From assembly GCA_013076295.1 (NCBI GenBank), contig RQOL01000374.1:1612001-1676000 (forward strand): 64,000 bases of DNA, given 5' to 3'. Source of the DNA: Sanderia malayensis (taxonomy: Eukaryota; Cnidaria; Scyphozoa; Semaeostomeae; Pelagiidae). Positions 1-11,249 of this stretch are shown piece after piece; the stretch's first letter is position 1; each line of letters opens with the position of its first letter. The translations under genes and the position numbers were made by a program. The notes below the pieces were generated by a model. It had not been told where the DNA came from. It made no database searches and saw only the letters and a program-made list of their open reading frames with translations.

Positions 1-20
1 CAGATGAATTTCCAGATCCT

Positions 21-722
21 GTGCCAGCAACTATTTCTCAAGAGCAGCGAGGAAAGCTTGAGAAATCATTTGAGCGGCTACACGAAAAAAAATGTGAAAC
101 GTTTCAAGACAAAGGCCAAGTCGAAGCAGGCAATGTCTCGATAATGGATGTTGATGAGAACGTAGGCCTAATAGATAAATCAGAGGAAACCTCCATTGGG
201 AAGATAGACCAGAAAAATGAATGTGAAATTTGTCCTTCTCAGAACACTGATTTTATTGAAGATGTCAATGAGAAGAAGATGTTTCGCAATCATTTTATCA
301 GCATTAAACTTGATGACCCTATGCATTACAGTGTTGAAGAAACAAAAAAGGATAAATATCATGAAGAAAGTGACATTGCGATGACCATGGACATGGATAT
401 CCGAAAGAAAGAAGATGCTGCAGTTGAAGCTCTCATTGCCATTGGGAAGATAGACCAGAAAAATGAATGTGAAATTTGTCCTTCTCAGAACACTGATTTT
501 ATTGAAGATGTCAATGAGAAGAAGATGTTTCGCAATCATTTTATCAGCATTATACTTGATGACCCTATGCATTACACAGGAATCAAGTCAAACGATTTGC
601 TGAGGTATACTTTCTCTTTGGTTGAAAGGAAGGCAAGTAGAATGAATATTTGGCGTGGACAGAATGTGAGAAGCAAAAGACACAAGATAAAAGTGCTCTC
701 ATGCTGGGAGGAATTTTGCTGA
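21..722 (+). CDS. Transposon-associated ORF with in-frame internal duplication
   Basis: A 233-residue charged protein with no domain I can name. It lies immediately upstream of, and overlaps, the DDE transposase ORF starting at 650, so it is probably the amino-terminal part or partner of the same transposon, separated by a frameshift. A 45-residue block containing ECEICPSQNTDF occurs twice (DNA 195-330 and 441-576), offset by 246 bp (82 codons), so the duplication keeps the frame. The 5' limit is the window edge, so the gene may begin before base 1. Confidence 0.45.
   Translation: MPATISQEQRGKLEKSFERLHEKKCETFQDKGQVEAGNVSIMDVDENVGLIDKSEETSIGKIDQKNECEICPSQNTDFIEDVNEKKMFRNHFISIKLDDPMHYSVEETKKDKYHEESDIAMTMDMDIRKKEDAAVEALIAIGKIDQKNECEICPSQNTDFIEDVNEKKMFRNHFISIILDDPMHYTGIKSNDLLRYTFSLVERKASRMNIWRGQNVRSKRHKIKVLSCWEEFC
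195..576 (+). repeat. 136-bp direct duplication
   Basis: Bases 195-330 recur at 441-576 with one visible mismatch (aaactt versus tatactt). The period is 246 bp. The near identity means a recent local duplication within the upstream transposon ORF. Confidence 0.85.
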
Positions 723-1453
723 CCTTGGTACGAAACAGAAGGGGGACTGATATCAAGATGATAGCAGCATTATTTGGTATTGCCCCATCTAATGCCAGTA
801 ATATATATATAACATGGAATCTCTTTTTGTCAAAAGAGCTGAAATTCTTGAGAAGATTTTCCTCAAAAGAAACAAATGAGAAAAATTTGCCAAAGTCTCT
901 CAGAAAAAAGAATGGTAATCCCAAGGATTTAGTTGCAGGTATAAGATCCATTATAGACGCTGTGGAGTTTAGGTCAGAATCTCCGAGTGCCCCTGCAGCA
1001 CAGAAACAGCTCTACAGCCCATACTACAACACTAACACGTACAAATTGCTCATAGGCTGTGCCCCTAATGGCTATATAAATTATACTTCAAAATTGTGGT
1101 CTGGAAATACTACAGATAAAGAACTTGTTGAAAAGTCAGGTTTTCTTGACTGCTTGAAGCCTGGTGACAGTGTTATGGCAGACAAAGGTTTTTGCATTCA
1201 AGACCTATTAGCTATAAAGCAATGCTATTTAGTCTGCCCACCAAAATTAAAAAACAAAACTTTGAAACCTAGAGGATCAACCAAAGCACGGAAAGTTTCA
1301 CATGTAAGAATTCACATAGAAAGAGCCATCAGACGATTAAAAACTTTTCATATTCTTAGTGGAGTACAAAGAATGACACAGAAAAGTTATGCAGATGATG
1401 TGATCAATGTTTGTGTTTCAATTGCAAACCTTGGAAACACTTTAGTTAAATAA
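650..1453 (+). CDS. DDE transposase, PIF/Harbinger-like (DDE_Tnp_4 type)
   Basis: The protein shows the DDE_Tnp_4 pattern: a helix-turn-helix-like segment (IAALFGIAPSNASNIYITW) near residue 35, SGNTTDKELVEKSGFLDCL, then the second acidic block PGDSVMADKGF, and the carboxyl-terminal VRIHIERAIRRLKTFHIL with the terminal catalytic Glu. It would cut and paste transposon ends in the nucleus. The catalytic core looks continuous to the stop at 1453, so at least this part may be intact. The start is uncertain because the frame is open into the overlapping upstream ORF. Family assignment rests on motif recognition only. Confidence 0.7.
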   Translation: MAWTECEKQKTQDKSALMLGGILLTLVRNRRGTDIKMIAALFGIAPSNASNIYITWNLFLSKELKFLRRFSSKETNEKNLPKSLRKKNGNPKDLVAGIRSIIDAVEFRSESPSAPAAQKQLYSPYYNTNTYKLLIGCAPNGYINYTSKLWSGNTTDKELVEKSGFLDCLKPGDSVMADKGFCIQDLLAIKQCYLVCPPKLKNKTLKPRGSTKARKVSHVRIHIERAIRRLKTFHILSGVQRMTQKSYADDVINVCVSIANLGNTLVK

Positions 1454-1535
1454 AATATTATTTTGTTAGATAATTATCTTAAGTCTTGAGAAATATTCAG
1501 TCAATTGTGTTGACTTTTCATGGCTATTTGATAAT

Positions 1536-2411
1536 CTATCCCATGCTTTTGTAAATAAATTGCTTGAGCAAGTCTCTTTCCTGCCTCACTGTTGATTCAC
1601 TGTACCAGTGTCTGTAGTCACCAGTACATAACTGGTTGATGTCTGAACGAAATAGCTCAAATATTGCAGGACTCAGAAAATGGTACATATTCAAAATTGT
1701 GTGCATTCCACAATCTGATCCATTTCTTTGTTGTGGGACAAGCAGGACCTGTTGTTTTACATCTTTCCATTGCAACATGAATTTCCATTCAATAAAGTTG
1801 AAAATATTAGTAATTTGAGTGTCACGTGAAATTACACCTCCTGAACAATGACTAAGTGAATCCATTACTATCGCACAGGTTTTTGAAAATACAATGAGAT
1901 ACCAATGGTTGTGTTCACAGATTGGTACAATAAGAATGCCATCAGCAGATAACTCCTTGATGAATGAGGCTGCTTTCTCATATTTTTGTACTGTTGTCAG
2001 ATTTCCCCAAGTCCGAGTAAGTGACATGTAAAATATTGTGTCTACTATCTGGACATTGGAAGATAGGTATGCAAACTTTTCACAAATGATTCTTGTTGAC
2101 ATTGTTACTATATTGTCTGTAATCCAGCCTCCGGAATCTAGAGAATCAATGTCTTCTTGAAATATTGGGACATCCCTAATGTTGCATAGCACAGGAGTGA
2201 CTTGAGATGAGTTACACTCAATCAAATTTTCATGTTCCAAAATTTTGATTGTAGCATCTGGAGATTTATGTTCTTGATATTCATACCTTATGTTAAGTTT
2301 TTTACTTTGCTCAGAGAAAATTTGTGGCAGCATCCAATTCAGATAAAATGACCTAACTTTTTGTTTCACATCAAGCCAAAAAGTAACATTTTTATAAGAG
2401 TGGGTCTTCAT
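1536..2411 (-). CDS. Ulp1/SENP-type cysteine protease domain (C48), transposon-borne
   Basis: The carboxyl-terminal half has the C48 triad arrangement: NHWYLIVF (His), VMDSL (Asp), then PQQRNGSDCGMHTI with the Gln of the oxyanion hole and the nucleophile Cys. Such domains process SUMO-like proteins and are common passengers in animal and plant DNA transposons. The amino-terminal third is unrecognised. It lies directly downstream, in the same orientation, of a pogo-like DDE fragment (2462-2773), suggesting both come from one element. Not obviously a host SENP gene because the surroundings are all transposon remains. Confidence 0.6.
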   Translation of the reverse strand: MKTHSYKNVTFWLDVKQKVRSFYLNWMLPQIFSEQSKKLNIRYEYQEHKSPDATIKILEHENLIECNSSQVTPVLCNIRDVPIFQEDIDSLDSGGWITDNIVTMSTRIICEKFAYLSSNVQIVDTIFYMSLTRTWGNLTTVQKYEKAASFIKELSADGILIVPICEHNHWYLIVFSKTCAIVMDSLSHCSGGVISRDTQITNIFNFIEWKFMLQWKDVKQQVLLVPQQRNGSDCGMHTILNMYHFLSPAIFELFRSDINQLCTGDYRHWYSESTVRQERDLLKQFIYKSMG

Positions 2412-2773
2412 ACTGGCGCTTTTTTGCTAAGAAATCTATAATCCCAGCCCTCTTAAACCCTTTAACAGCTAATTTGGTCGGTTTTGAAAGCGTCATAAAA
2501 AGATGTGAACCATTTTGCCTGTATCGGCTTCAAAATGCTGATTTCCAAATCTACTTTAACTTGTTCTGCTTCAAAACCATTTTGTATTTGCTGCTGGACG
2601 TGTTTTGCAAGCCAGTTTTGCGACTCTTTATGAAGAAATGCCTTGTAACTTTTATTTACTGTGAGATCAAGGGACTGGTAAATATGGGTCATGTTGTTTG
2701 GCACTGGAACCCCTTTTCCGTTATTTTTAAGCACCAACTGTTTCACATTCTGTCCATTGGCCCTTAAAAACAT
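2411..2773 (-). pseudogene. pogo/Tigger-like DDE transposase fragment
   Basis: Residues VPNNMTHIYQSLDLTVNKSYKAF followed by a LAKHVQQQIQNG block and KPIQAKWFTSFYDAF match the end of pogo-superfamily DDE_1 domains (consensus VPNNcTdklQPlDlsVNK). Only about 100 residues are open, and a further short stretch resembling the usual GFkraGI motif follows in another frame around 2415-2460. No DDE aspartates upstream remain, so this is a 5'-truncated relic. Confidence 0.5.
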
Positions 2774-3411
2774 CGGCTAGCAAAAGCCATTCTTGATATC
2801 TTCTAAGTTGCGGCTTTTATCTCTTCTTTTCTACATATGGCATTAAAATTTTCAGCACGAATTCCATTTCTTTTCATTGGACCAATGGTTTTCAGTGTGT
2901 GTGATGTGAAATTCCTTTGCAAATGTGTAGTCCGGATGACGCATCAAATTAAATTCAACGACCAAAATTTTAGTGATATAGTTTATACAGCTGATACAGT
3001 TTATATTGACATTTAAAGTAATAAACAAGTTCGTTATTTTTCAGAAAACATAGCATAAAATATGTTGATTAGGGGCATAGCCTCTGATGATGATCACTGG
3101 AATTGAATTGAATATATAGTTCTTATTTTGATTTAATATCAAATCAAACATGTGGAAGCTTCTCGTATTACGTTTTGCAATAGCAGAAAGTACTTTCTCG
3201 TTGAATTTATGACGATATTCTGCTTTTGCGTTATGTGCATGCATGGCCTTTTTCGCGCAGCTCAATTTTCGCACAGTACTTAATTTCGCGCAGGCGGGGG
3301 TGCACAAAAAAAAAGGAAAGTGCAAATTTAAATACACCTAAGGTAGCAACTCTAATGTTATTAACTATGAAATTGCAAGAGGACATGTGATTTATACAAA
3401 GCAATTTTCCG
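2774..3411. other. No gene recognised
   Basis: This 640-bp stretch has only short, low-complexity frames. I see no RNA gene, repeat end or protein motif in it. Confidence 0.5.
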
Positions 3412-4080
3412 TTGAATGGATACAGAAAAGGAAGAAGAAAACCTGCTCAAATGAGGAGAAGTGTTTGTCAGAAAGTTTCTTGGAAGGATCTTCTAGCTGA
3501 AGGTGCAAACCACCAGCGGGTAACAAAAGTTAAAGCCTCAAATACCAAGCAAGTACGCAAGATTTTCCTTGGATGGCTTCATTCTGAATGCAATAAGAAT
3601 GCCTACACCCATGTGTGACATGTCAACACCTCTGCTACCACAATGGATGTGGTAGCAGAGGTGTCGACATGTCAGTGAATGCCATGAAATCTGATGTCAT
3701 TGAGATGGGAAAGAGTCTTTTTTTTAAAATGGAGGTAGTATATACGGGCCAGCTGAATGTCTGGAATTTGGCATCGCAAATTACAAGCAGGGGGACTTCA
3801 CAGATGTTTTTGTGGATGGTAAAAAGCTACCGTTCATCCTTAAAAGACATATAGTTAGCACAAAAATGAATCACGTTTGCATTTATTTAACAACAAAGAT
3901 GGCTGATATAGATCCTCTAGAAAGGATGCTGGAGAACGACTTCTTGGAACAAAATTTCATTGCAGCAAATCCACATTCCAGCACCCACTGCTCATTGGTA
4001 ATGATTTTTTTACAGCTGTAAATGAAGTTCCCTCCATAGCACCCAACATAGGTGTACAGGACACCACTGTGCAAGTTTGA
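3412..4080 (+). other. Decayed coding remnants, unrecognised
   Basis: Three short overlapping frames (3412-3618, 3615-3854, 3812-4021) read rightward with protein-like composition but frequent stops. They may be pieces of one decayed transposon protein that continues into the 4123 ORF. No family recognised. Confidence 0.25.
3616..3674. repeat. 27-bp inverted repeat (hairpin)
   Basis: Arms 3616-3642 and 3648-3674 are complementary with one mismatch around a 5-base loop (atgga). It could be a foldback footprint or a small MITE-like palindrome. It sits inside a decayed coding stretch. Confidence 0.8.
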
Positions 4081-4122
4081 GCAGGATCATTTCCAATTGC
4101 AAGCTCAAATACAATTTCTGAG

Positions 4123-4449
4123 ATGGCTAATGAGCAGAATTCTGATGAAGAAAATTGTAATTTTCAAGCAAGACAAGAGGCCAGGGTGCCTCCTGCACCA
4201 CTAGAAGATTTGGATAGTTTTTTAGTTCAGGTGCGCCATAGCTCACTTGGAATTATTGAACAGAGATTTCGGCTACATGATCATATGGTTGCCGTTTATG
4301 ACTGGGTCGGATCGCTCAGCCCTGTTCCAGCTCATTTCGTACTTTCGGATTTTATGAATACCCATTTCCTGCCATCCCAGTCAGTGCTTGACAACATCAA
4401 TGCTCTATGCGAAAGGTGGATAGAGGTCTTGCAATTGATACAACTGTGA
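4123..4449 (+). CDS. Short ORF, possibly ubiquitin-like/UBX-type domain
   Basis: A 108-residue ORF with an acidic start (NSDEENCNF), then VRHSSLGIIEQRFRL and VYDWVGSLSPVPAHF. The order resembles UBX or ubiquitin-like segments seen in transposon-encoded HECT/UBX proteins of invertebrates, but the match is weak. Start ATG at 4123 is plausible. Could equally be a random survivor of a decayed element. Confidence 0.3.
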   Translation: MANEQNSDEENCNFQARQEARVPPAPLEDLDSFLVQVRHSSLGIIEQRFRLHDHMVAVYDWVGSLSPVPAHFVLSDFMNTHFLPSQSVLDNINALCERWIEVLQLIQL

Positions 4450-4772
4450 ATTTCTATAATTTTGACAGTTCTAGACAGGATTACAGGTTGGAATTGATAG
4501 TATTGATATTATTGTTATTATTCCTTTTCACACTTTGTGTCTGGCTGTTCTTTTGCCGAATTTTATGTTGATAGGCGGGCCATAACAAATGACCATGGGC
4601 CACTAGCATTTTCTTTCTCAATACTCAAGCATTTTTTGCAAAATCCTGGCAGTTCCCAACAACACAGTTTTTTGAAGTACTCCTGAGTTGCAGTGAATCC
4701 CAAGCTTTTGAACCCACTTCTCAAATCCTTTGGTCACAGATCCCAGAGCTCCAATCGCAACCGGGATTACTT

Positions 4773-5777
4773 CTACTTTTTCAGTTTCCACAATCTTTTT
4801 ATTTCTCTTTTCAGATCTTGATATTTTTCTACTTTTTTCTTCACTTTATTTGCCACGTTCGCATCCGCCGGTATTGTTATATCAATGATTAATGCCCTAT
4901 GTTCCTTCTTTTCTACCAAGACTAAATCTGGCCTTTTTGCCTCAATCATATGGTTACACTGGATATTTACATCCCACAATAGCTTTACATCATCACTCTC
5001 CACAACTCCTTCAGGGGCATGCTCATACCATTTCTCACTGCATTCAAGTCCTCTTTTCCTGCTTATATCCCAATGAATCTTTCTTGCTACGTTATCATGA
5101 CACCTTTTGTACTCCTTTTGAGCTAACTTCCCACGTGCACTCACAATGTGTTGAATACTTTCACCTGTTTGGCCACACAATTGACACAGGGGGCTTTCAG
5201 CCATTTTACCAATGTGATACTTCACATAATTTGTCCAGATTGATTGCTCTGGTGCTGCAGAAATCAAGGCTTCTGTACCAACTTTTAAATCACACTTCGA
5301 CAACCATTGCCAAGTCTTCTCCTTGTCTACATTGTTTGTTAGGTCTCTGACGAACTGTCCGTGCATTTTCTTTTCATTCCATGCATCTTTTACTTTGTTT
5401 TCATTTCTTGCCTTAAGATCTCTAACCTCTTCCAGTTCGCTTGCATTCAATTTCTCAAACTTGGCTACACCTTTTAACAATTTCTCTACAGATTTGGCTA
5501 CGTAAACTTTTAAAATATTCTCCTCCTCTTTTACACATCGTTCGATACTTATAAGACATCTTCCTCCATCTTTTCTTTTCACATGCAACCTGTCAACATC
5601 ACTTTTTGGATGGAGAGCTCCATACATCGTCATTGTTTTCCTTGTTTTTCTGTCTAAATCTTTTAGCTCCTGTTCTCTCCATTGTATAATTCCCGCTGCG
5701 TACCGGAAAATATCTGCTGCCCATGTGTTTAATGCTGAGACCTTATTTTTTCCGTTCAACTTTGATCTTAGCACCAA
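4773..5777 (-). pseudogene. 3' end of an R2/NeSL-like non-LTR retrotransposon
   Basis: The 334-residue frame carries the region downstream of RT in restriction-like-endonuclease LINEs: RYAAGIIQWREQELKDLDRKTRK and SDVDRLHVKRKDGGRCLIS, a CCHC-like knuckle (CQLCGQTGESIQHI), and the endonuclease block AKRPDLVLVEKKEHRALIIDI followed by KYQDLKREIKRLW. The RT itself is missing, so the copy is 5'-truncated, as usual for LINE insertions. A run of ATT repeats (5821-5880) lies at the truncated side. Confidence 0.7.
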
Positions 5778-5819
5778 TCTTATCCTTCTTTTGTCTCTTT
5801 TGTATTCCTTTCCAATAGC

Positions 5820-5884
5820 ATATTATTATTATTATTATTACTGTTATAATAAAAATAAAAATTATTATTATTAATATTATTACT
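5820..5884. repeat. (ATT)n-rich microsatellite
   Basis: A stretch of tattattattatt with interruptions, next to the 5'-truncated end of the R2-like LINE. From here to about 6400 I see no gene. Confidence 0.8.
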
Positions 5885-6406
5885 ATGATTTATAGGGTTG
5901 ATTATCTGCACTTGTAAAATATATTGTATAATATCATGAAGAACAACGCATCTGGGACCAACAATCGTTCACTGAATACTGTACTGTGAATGTACTGTGA
6001 AGCTCATAGTGTTTCTTCAAAAACTTGTACTATTGTCCACTTTTGACATGGAAGGATTGTACTGAGTTTCTTGAGTGTTATAACTGATCATTCTAAATGT
6101 CTCTTCTAGCTTGATATCTGAAGAAATTGAAGCTGACGAAACAGGGGGGACTCAAAAAAGCTTCATAACTCATGCAACAGAACTTCAGGAAACAGGAATG
6201 CCCCAAAGAAGCAAAAGTGAGGAGACTCCTCTCAGCGCTCATGGTGTCCGCACTTGTTTGTAGCCACAAGTGTTAATTGTAATGTTTTTATAAAAATAGA
6301 TAAGTTTGAGTTTCTTAATTCGTTTATTTATCATGTCGTCTGAAAATTTCGTGACATTTGAAGTGGTGAAGGAACTGCTAGCAGTTCAGGAAAGGGCCTA
6401 TGGAAC

Positions 6407-6769
6407 GTGAAAGAAGATATCCGGGACCTGAAAAAGGAAGTGGTGGATTTGAAGCAGTCTGCTTTTTTCATAAGCGCAAAGTCTTACCACGTTACATCTG
6501 AGCTAAGTATGATCGACAAGGAACTTCCAAAACTGGACTACAAGCTAAATAAGATGGAGGAAGAAAGTTACGAATCCCTTGAGTATCTCGAGGATTGCAA
6601 CAAATACTTGGAGTACCAATCCAAAAGGAACAATGTTAAGATACTGGCCCTTCCAGAGTCGGAGGAAGAAGCAACATGGTATGCAACTGCAGCGAAAGTG
6701 AAAGAGCACATCAGGACTACATTGGGAATTGAAGAAAATCTAGTCATTGAGTGTGCCCATCGTACTTGA
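6407..6769 (+). pseudogene. L1-type ORF1 protein, 5' part (interrupted)
   Basis: Coiled coil (KEDIRDLKKEVVDLKQ), then EYQSKRNNVKILALPESEEEATW and VIECAHRT, the RRM-like core of L1/Transposase_22 ORF1 proteins, which bind LINE RNA. The frame stops right after CAHRT. The expected continuation appears at 7518-7781, so a second retroelement has been inserted between the halves. Confidence 0.7.
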
Positions 6770-6774
6770 AGTTG

Positions 6775-7530
6775 AAGGAGCTCAAATAGGCCTAGGCCTA
6801 CTGGTTCTGATTGTATACACAAAATACCAAAAACAGTCCCAGACAACCAGGTGCTTGAGAATGTAAATTCTCAAGCACAAGTAATTCTCCTTTTGTATCT
6901 TACCTATACAAAGAGAGAATTGCTTCTATCACTTTCAATCACTTTCACTTTCAATTATGATTTATCCCCCGAACCAATCAACAAACTGATCCAGAAATCC
7001 ACCCCACAAAGATTACTTAGAGACAATATGAAGCTTTTTGTCAACAGACCAAATACGGAAATTGGAAGAACATCTTTCATGCACAGATGTGCGTTAGTAT
7101 GGAACTCACTTCCTGTTAACTTAAAAATGAAACCAAGTTTCAAATCATTTAAAAAAGGACTTGCCAGACAAAGCCATATCTTAAACAAAATTACATTCAA
7201 CAACACTGCTCTTATAAGAAACAAGGACATTAATAACTTTATTTATTGATTAAATTGGGAGAGAGCAAAGAATGGTTCAGTTTTCTTATTTTTTATTATT
7301 TTTTACACTTTATTATTTATTTTACAATTATAGGTAATATTTAGGAGTTTAACTGGGTTTAGGATTTAGGATAATATTTAGGATTTTAACTAGGCTTAAT
7401 TTAGAATTTTCTCAATTGTATTACGTTTACTTAGGTATATCTTAGTAATAGCAGGTCCACATCAGCTTATATGCTGCCTTCTACCCTGACCTGCTTCATC
7501 AAATAAATGATCTACGTATGTATGTATGTA
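6775..7530 (+). mobile_element. 5'-truncated CR1/L2-like LINE 3' end inserted in L1 ORF1
   Basis: The segment contains a 132-residue frame (6851-7249) ending like CR1/L2 RT proteins: TSFMHRCALVWNSLPVNLK followed by FKSFKKGLARQ. It terminates in a (TATG)n tail at 7514-7531, typical for this clade. Flanking frames are the two halves of an L1-type ORF1, so this is a nested insertion. Exact junctions are inferred, not proven. Confidence 0.65.
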
Positions 7531-7781
7531 TGTCTTCCCAGCGAAGCCCAAATGAACCACACCCTATCATTGCAAAGTTCCTGCATTGGAAGGATAAAGA
7601 ACGTTTCCTAAAGCAAGCCAGAGAGAAAAAGCCTCAAGGAATCAAGTTTGTTGCTGATCTTTCTAAACAGATGCTGGACAAAAGAAAAAGCAAGATTCCT
7701 GCCCTCCTCGAAGCAAGAAAAGCAGGCAAGACGACTTATTTTGTTGTGGACAAGCTTATTATTCGAAATGCTACCTCTTAA
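7518..7781 (+). pseudogene. L1-type ORF1 protein, 3' part
   Basis: PHPIIAKFLHWKDKERFLKQAR, GIKFVADLSKQMLDKR and KTTYFVVDKLII are the carboxyl-terminal domain of L1 ORF1p. It resumes where the 6407-6769 frame was cut by the CR1-like insertion. Confidence 0.7.
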
Positions 7782-7917
7782 CATCGGAACTGAAATGACT
7801 ATCACGAAAGTTTGTGTTATTGTTATTATTATTATTATTATTCCCTTTTCTTTTTTTCTGTTTCTAGTTTTCAGGTATACTACTTAAATCTTTTCCCTAA
7901 TATAAACTCAACTTCAA

Positions 7918-8181
7918 ATGATGCCCTCTAAAAATCTTTGTGGCATTTGCGGTAAAAATGTTTTGAATCATCACAAGTCAGTGTTCTGTAATAATTGCAA
8001 TGTATGGTTTCATATCAAATGCAACAATATTTCTGCAACCGAATATAATGCACTTCAAAATGGACCTGATGATGTGCCCTGGTTTTGCTTAATTTATACA
8101 AAGATCATGTTTCAACTAGAAAATGAAGAACTTTCAGACTTGTATGAATTTGATCTCCAATCATTTCTAGATTCCCTTTGA
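7918..8181 (+). pseudogene. LINE ORF with PHD-type finger
   Basis: CGICGKNVLNHHKSVFCNNC, then WFHIKCNN and WFC give the C4HC3 PHD arrangement found at the start of many CR1/L2-group LINEs. Endonuclease and RT pieces follow in the same orientation to 11188, so this is the first module of a decayed LINE. Confidence 0.65.
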
Positions 8182-8246
8182 TCCTTTGAAATAACTTTTG
8201 ACCTTATAAATTTGCCAAATTTGGCTGCCAAGATATTGATGAACGT

Positions 8247-9062
8247 TTGCCCTCTAATGTCAACTCAAGTTATCATACTCTACAGGATTTATTGACTATG
8301 AAAACTTCAGAGGCAGATTTTCGCTTATTTCATATGAATGTCAGAAGTCATTCTTTACATCATGATGAGCTTTTCTCAACTCTCTCAAGTATTAAAATCA
8401 ACTTTGATGTTCTTGGTGTGTCTGAAACTTGGAATTCTTTTGAGAATCTCATAAAGACCAATGCTGAAATTCCTGGTTATAGCTACTTTCCTCAACAATC
8501 TCATAGTCAAAATGGTGGTGTTGCACTTCATGTAAAGACCAATGTTACCTCAATTGTCAGACCAGATCTAGAAAGGCATAGTCTTGATTTCGAATAAGTT
8601 TGGGTTGAAATTTGAAATAAAAATGGTAATAATTACTTAGTTTATTGTATTAACTATTGTGTTTACTGGCATCCAAGCTCTCTTACTTTAAGTGACCACT
8701 TACAGGAAATCTTGTCCACCCTAGCTGTGTGTAACAAACAGGTTTTTATCCTTGGAGATTTTAATATCAATCTTTTGAATTACAACTCTGACACTCCTAC
8801 TACAAATTATGTCAATTTGCTTTTCTCAAAGCAACTTCTTCTTTATATTATTCATCCCTCAAGGACATCTGGAAATTCTTCAACTCTCATTGATAATATC
8901 TTTTCAAATATCTCTGATAGTGAGACTTTAAGTGGTAACATTCCGACACAAATAACAGATCATTTCCCCCAATTTTTGATTGTCAAGCAAGCAGGTATAT
9001 CCTATAAGAGTTACCATATTTTCAAAATGATTTCTCCAAACTTAATGAGGAACATCTCTTAA
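8247..9062 (+). pseudogene. LINE endonuclease (EEP/APE type), broken
   Basis: Two frames (8247-8597 and 8712-9062) carry FHMNVRS, LGVSETW, GGVALHV, then ILGDFNINLL and DHFPQF, which are the APE-like endonuclease motifs (metal-binding Glu in SETW, Asp/Asn in GDFN, terminal DH). A frame break near 8600 separates them. The endonuclease would nick target DNA to prime reverse transcription; this copy is dead. Confidence 0.75.
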
Positions 9063-9221
9063 ATGACTTTGAAAATCTTGATCTGAGTTACCTAAATGAC
9101 AATAGTTGTAACATAAATACCAATTTCAATAGATTTCAATCCAGTCTGGATGAATTAGTTAAAAGTCATGCCCTGCTAAGAAACTTTCTAAGAGAGATGC
9201 TAAATTTAGAAATAAGCCATG

Positions 9222-9687
9222 TGTAATACGGTTACAGTCGTGTTGCAGTCTCATTTGCGATCTAGTTATCTTAGTATAGCCTCGTTTTCTTTTATGGTAT
9301 GTCTTTTAGCTAATTAGAGTATCAATCATATTTACGTTACGTGCTTCAGGTGTTAACTTAGTTTTCCTCTTTGTGTTTAGGTGTTACATTCTCTAGTCAA
9401 TTATTGTCTGCTAAACGTCTCCATAACTTCATATTAGTAATATTTGACAATTAGCATTCACCAAGTGTACCTTGACCCCTCACATTCCGACGGTGCTTAA
9501 ATAGAAGCACACGTTAGAGTGGCGGTAGACTAAGATTGAGAGATTGAGTGTCTTGGATAGGTACACAAGGTGCTTGAGAAAGGCTTTGCTGGATCTTATG
9601 CTGATTTGGATTTTGAATTACAGTTGAAAAACTATCTGTTGTGTGTTCTTTTGTGTTTTGTTCTGAAGTCCTTAGACCACAATTACA
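9222..9687. mobile_element. Solo LTR (466 bp) inside the LINE
   Basis: The segment starts TGTAATACGG and ends CAATTACA, and is flanked on both sides by the 4-bp CATG (9218-9221 and 9688-9691). The LINE reading stops at RNKP-like sequence on the left and resumes at ..WINARIQKMM on the right, so removing it restores continuity of the LINE. A TATA-like AAATAGAAG lies near 9499. Two LTRs probably recombined to leave one. Confidence 0.7.
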
Positions 9688-11188
9688 CATGGATCAATGC
9701 AAGAATACAGAAAATGATGCGTATTAGAGGTAAGCTTCTGCTGAAACTAAGCAGAAGTAATGACCAGTCCGTTCTTTTATAAAAGGTTTAGAAACAAGGT
9801 ATCAGAGTCCTTAAGAAAAAGTAAAGCTAACTATTTCTACATTTATTTTCAAAAAAATAGTAACAACATGAAGCAACTTTGGTCAGGAATCAAATCAGTC
9901 ATAAGTATCAGGAAGTTTAGCAATATTAATGTGATAAATAAACTTAAATATTCAAATGGCGATGTTACATCAGATGCAGCTATTATCGCTAACATCTTTA
10001 ATAAGTATTTTGTTACAGTTTCTCATGATGTCACTAAAAATATTCCAATAACTAGGAAATCACCCATAAATTTCTTGAATGATAGAGTTAGTAACTCTTT
10101 TCTACAACAGCCTCTATTCGAGTTGAAGTATTTGACATAATATCTCTCCTTCAATTGGAAAGTCTTTAGGTCCTAATGGTATTCCTATAAAAATTCTGAG
10201 ACTGCTTTCTCCTTTGATATCGTCTCCACTGTCCCAAATTATCAATGAATCATTTGAAACTGGGATTTTCCCTGATAAGAGGAAACTAGCCAAAATAATT
10301 CCACTATTCAAAAAGGGTTGCCCAATTGCTGCAGCAAACTACAGACCAATTTCACTTTTCCCAGTTTTTAGTAAAATGATGGAAAAGGTGATGTATGAAC
10401 GTCCCTAGAACTTCCTAGTAAATCATCAGATTTTATACACCTTGCAATTCGGATTTCGTGCCAACCACTCCATTTACCATGCCCTAGTCAGTCTTACAGA
10501 AACCATCAAAAACTCACTAGATGATAGGAAACTAGGTTGTGGAATATTCCTTGATTTAAAAAAGGCATTTGATACAGTTAACAATGAAATTCTTTTGATG
10601 AAGCTTGATCACTATGGAGTAAGAGGAACTACCTTTGATTGGTTTAAATCATATCTTTCTGATGGGAAACAATATGTATCTGTAAATGGATGCAGCTATG
10701 GTTTTGTAAATGTTACATGTGGAGTACCACAGGGTTCTGTACTTGGTCTTCTACTTTTTCTGCTTTATATTAATGACCTTCCTTGCTCAAGCTCAAAATT
10801 AGCCTTTAATTTATTTGCAGATGATACTAATATCTATTATGAAGCTAATAATCTCGACCAACTTCAAAGAATAGTAAACAGAGAATTGAGAAAAGTGAAA
10901 ATGCGGCTTGATGTAAATAAACTTGCGCTGAATATAGATAAAACAAATTTTATTATTTTCAAATCACCTCAGCTCTCTTGCCTTACAAAAGTTGGTATTA
11001 AAATTGGAAATATTCCAATCAGGAAAATTTGCTATGTAAAATTTCTTGGTGTTCTATTGGATGAAAGTCTCTCATGGAAATATCACTTGTCAGAACTGTC
11101 AAAGAAATTGGCTAGAACTTGTGGCATGTTTTTCAAGATTAGACACGTTCTACCCATTAACGTTTTGATTTCTTTTGATAACTCTTGA
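9688..11188 (+). pseudogene. LINE reverse transcriptase (CR1/L2-group), broken
   Basis: Pieces at 9760-10140, 10214-10408 and 10442-11188 give the linker and RT. The last frame is best: QFGFRANHSIYHAL, FLDLKKAFDTV, VPQGSVLG and FADDT are RT motifs with both catalytic aspartates of FADD intact, followed by the thumb motif FLGVLLDESLSW. Frame breaks at about 10140 and 10408 make the copy non-functional. It belongs to the same element as the PHD and endonuclease modules. Confidence 0.8.
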
Positions 11189-11249
11189 TTTTCATCTTTT
11201 CTGCAGTTTGGTATTTTAGTTTGGGGTATTACTTTTGAGAGTTATCTCT

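Noticed and set aside
1..1453. Host gene with THAP/DDE origin (HARBI1-like)
   Set aside because: The upstream frame is shifted, has a recent internal duplication and sits among transposon relics, so a decayed transposon is more likely.
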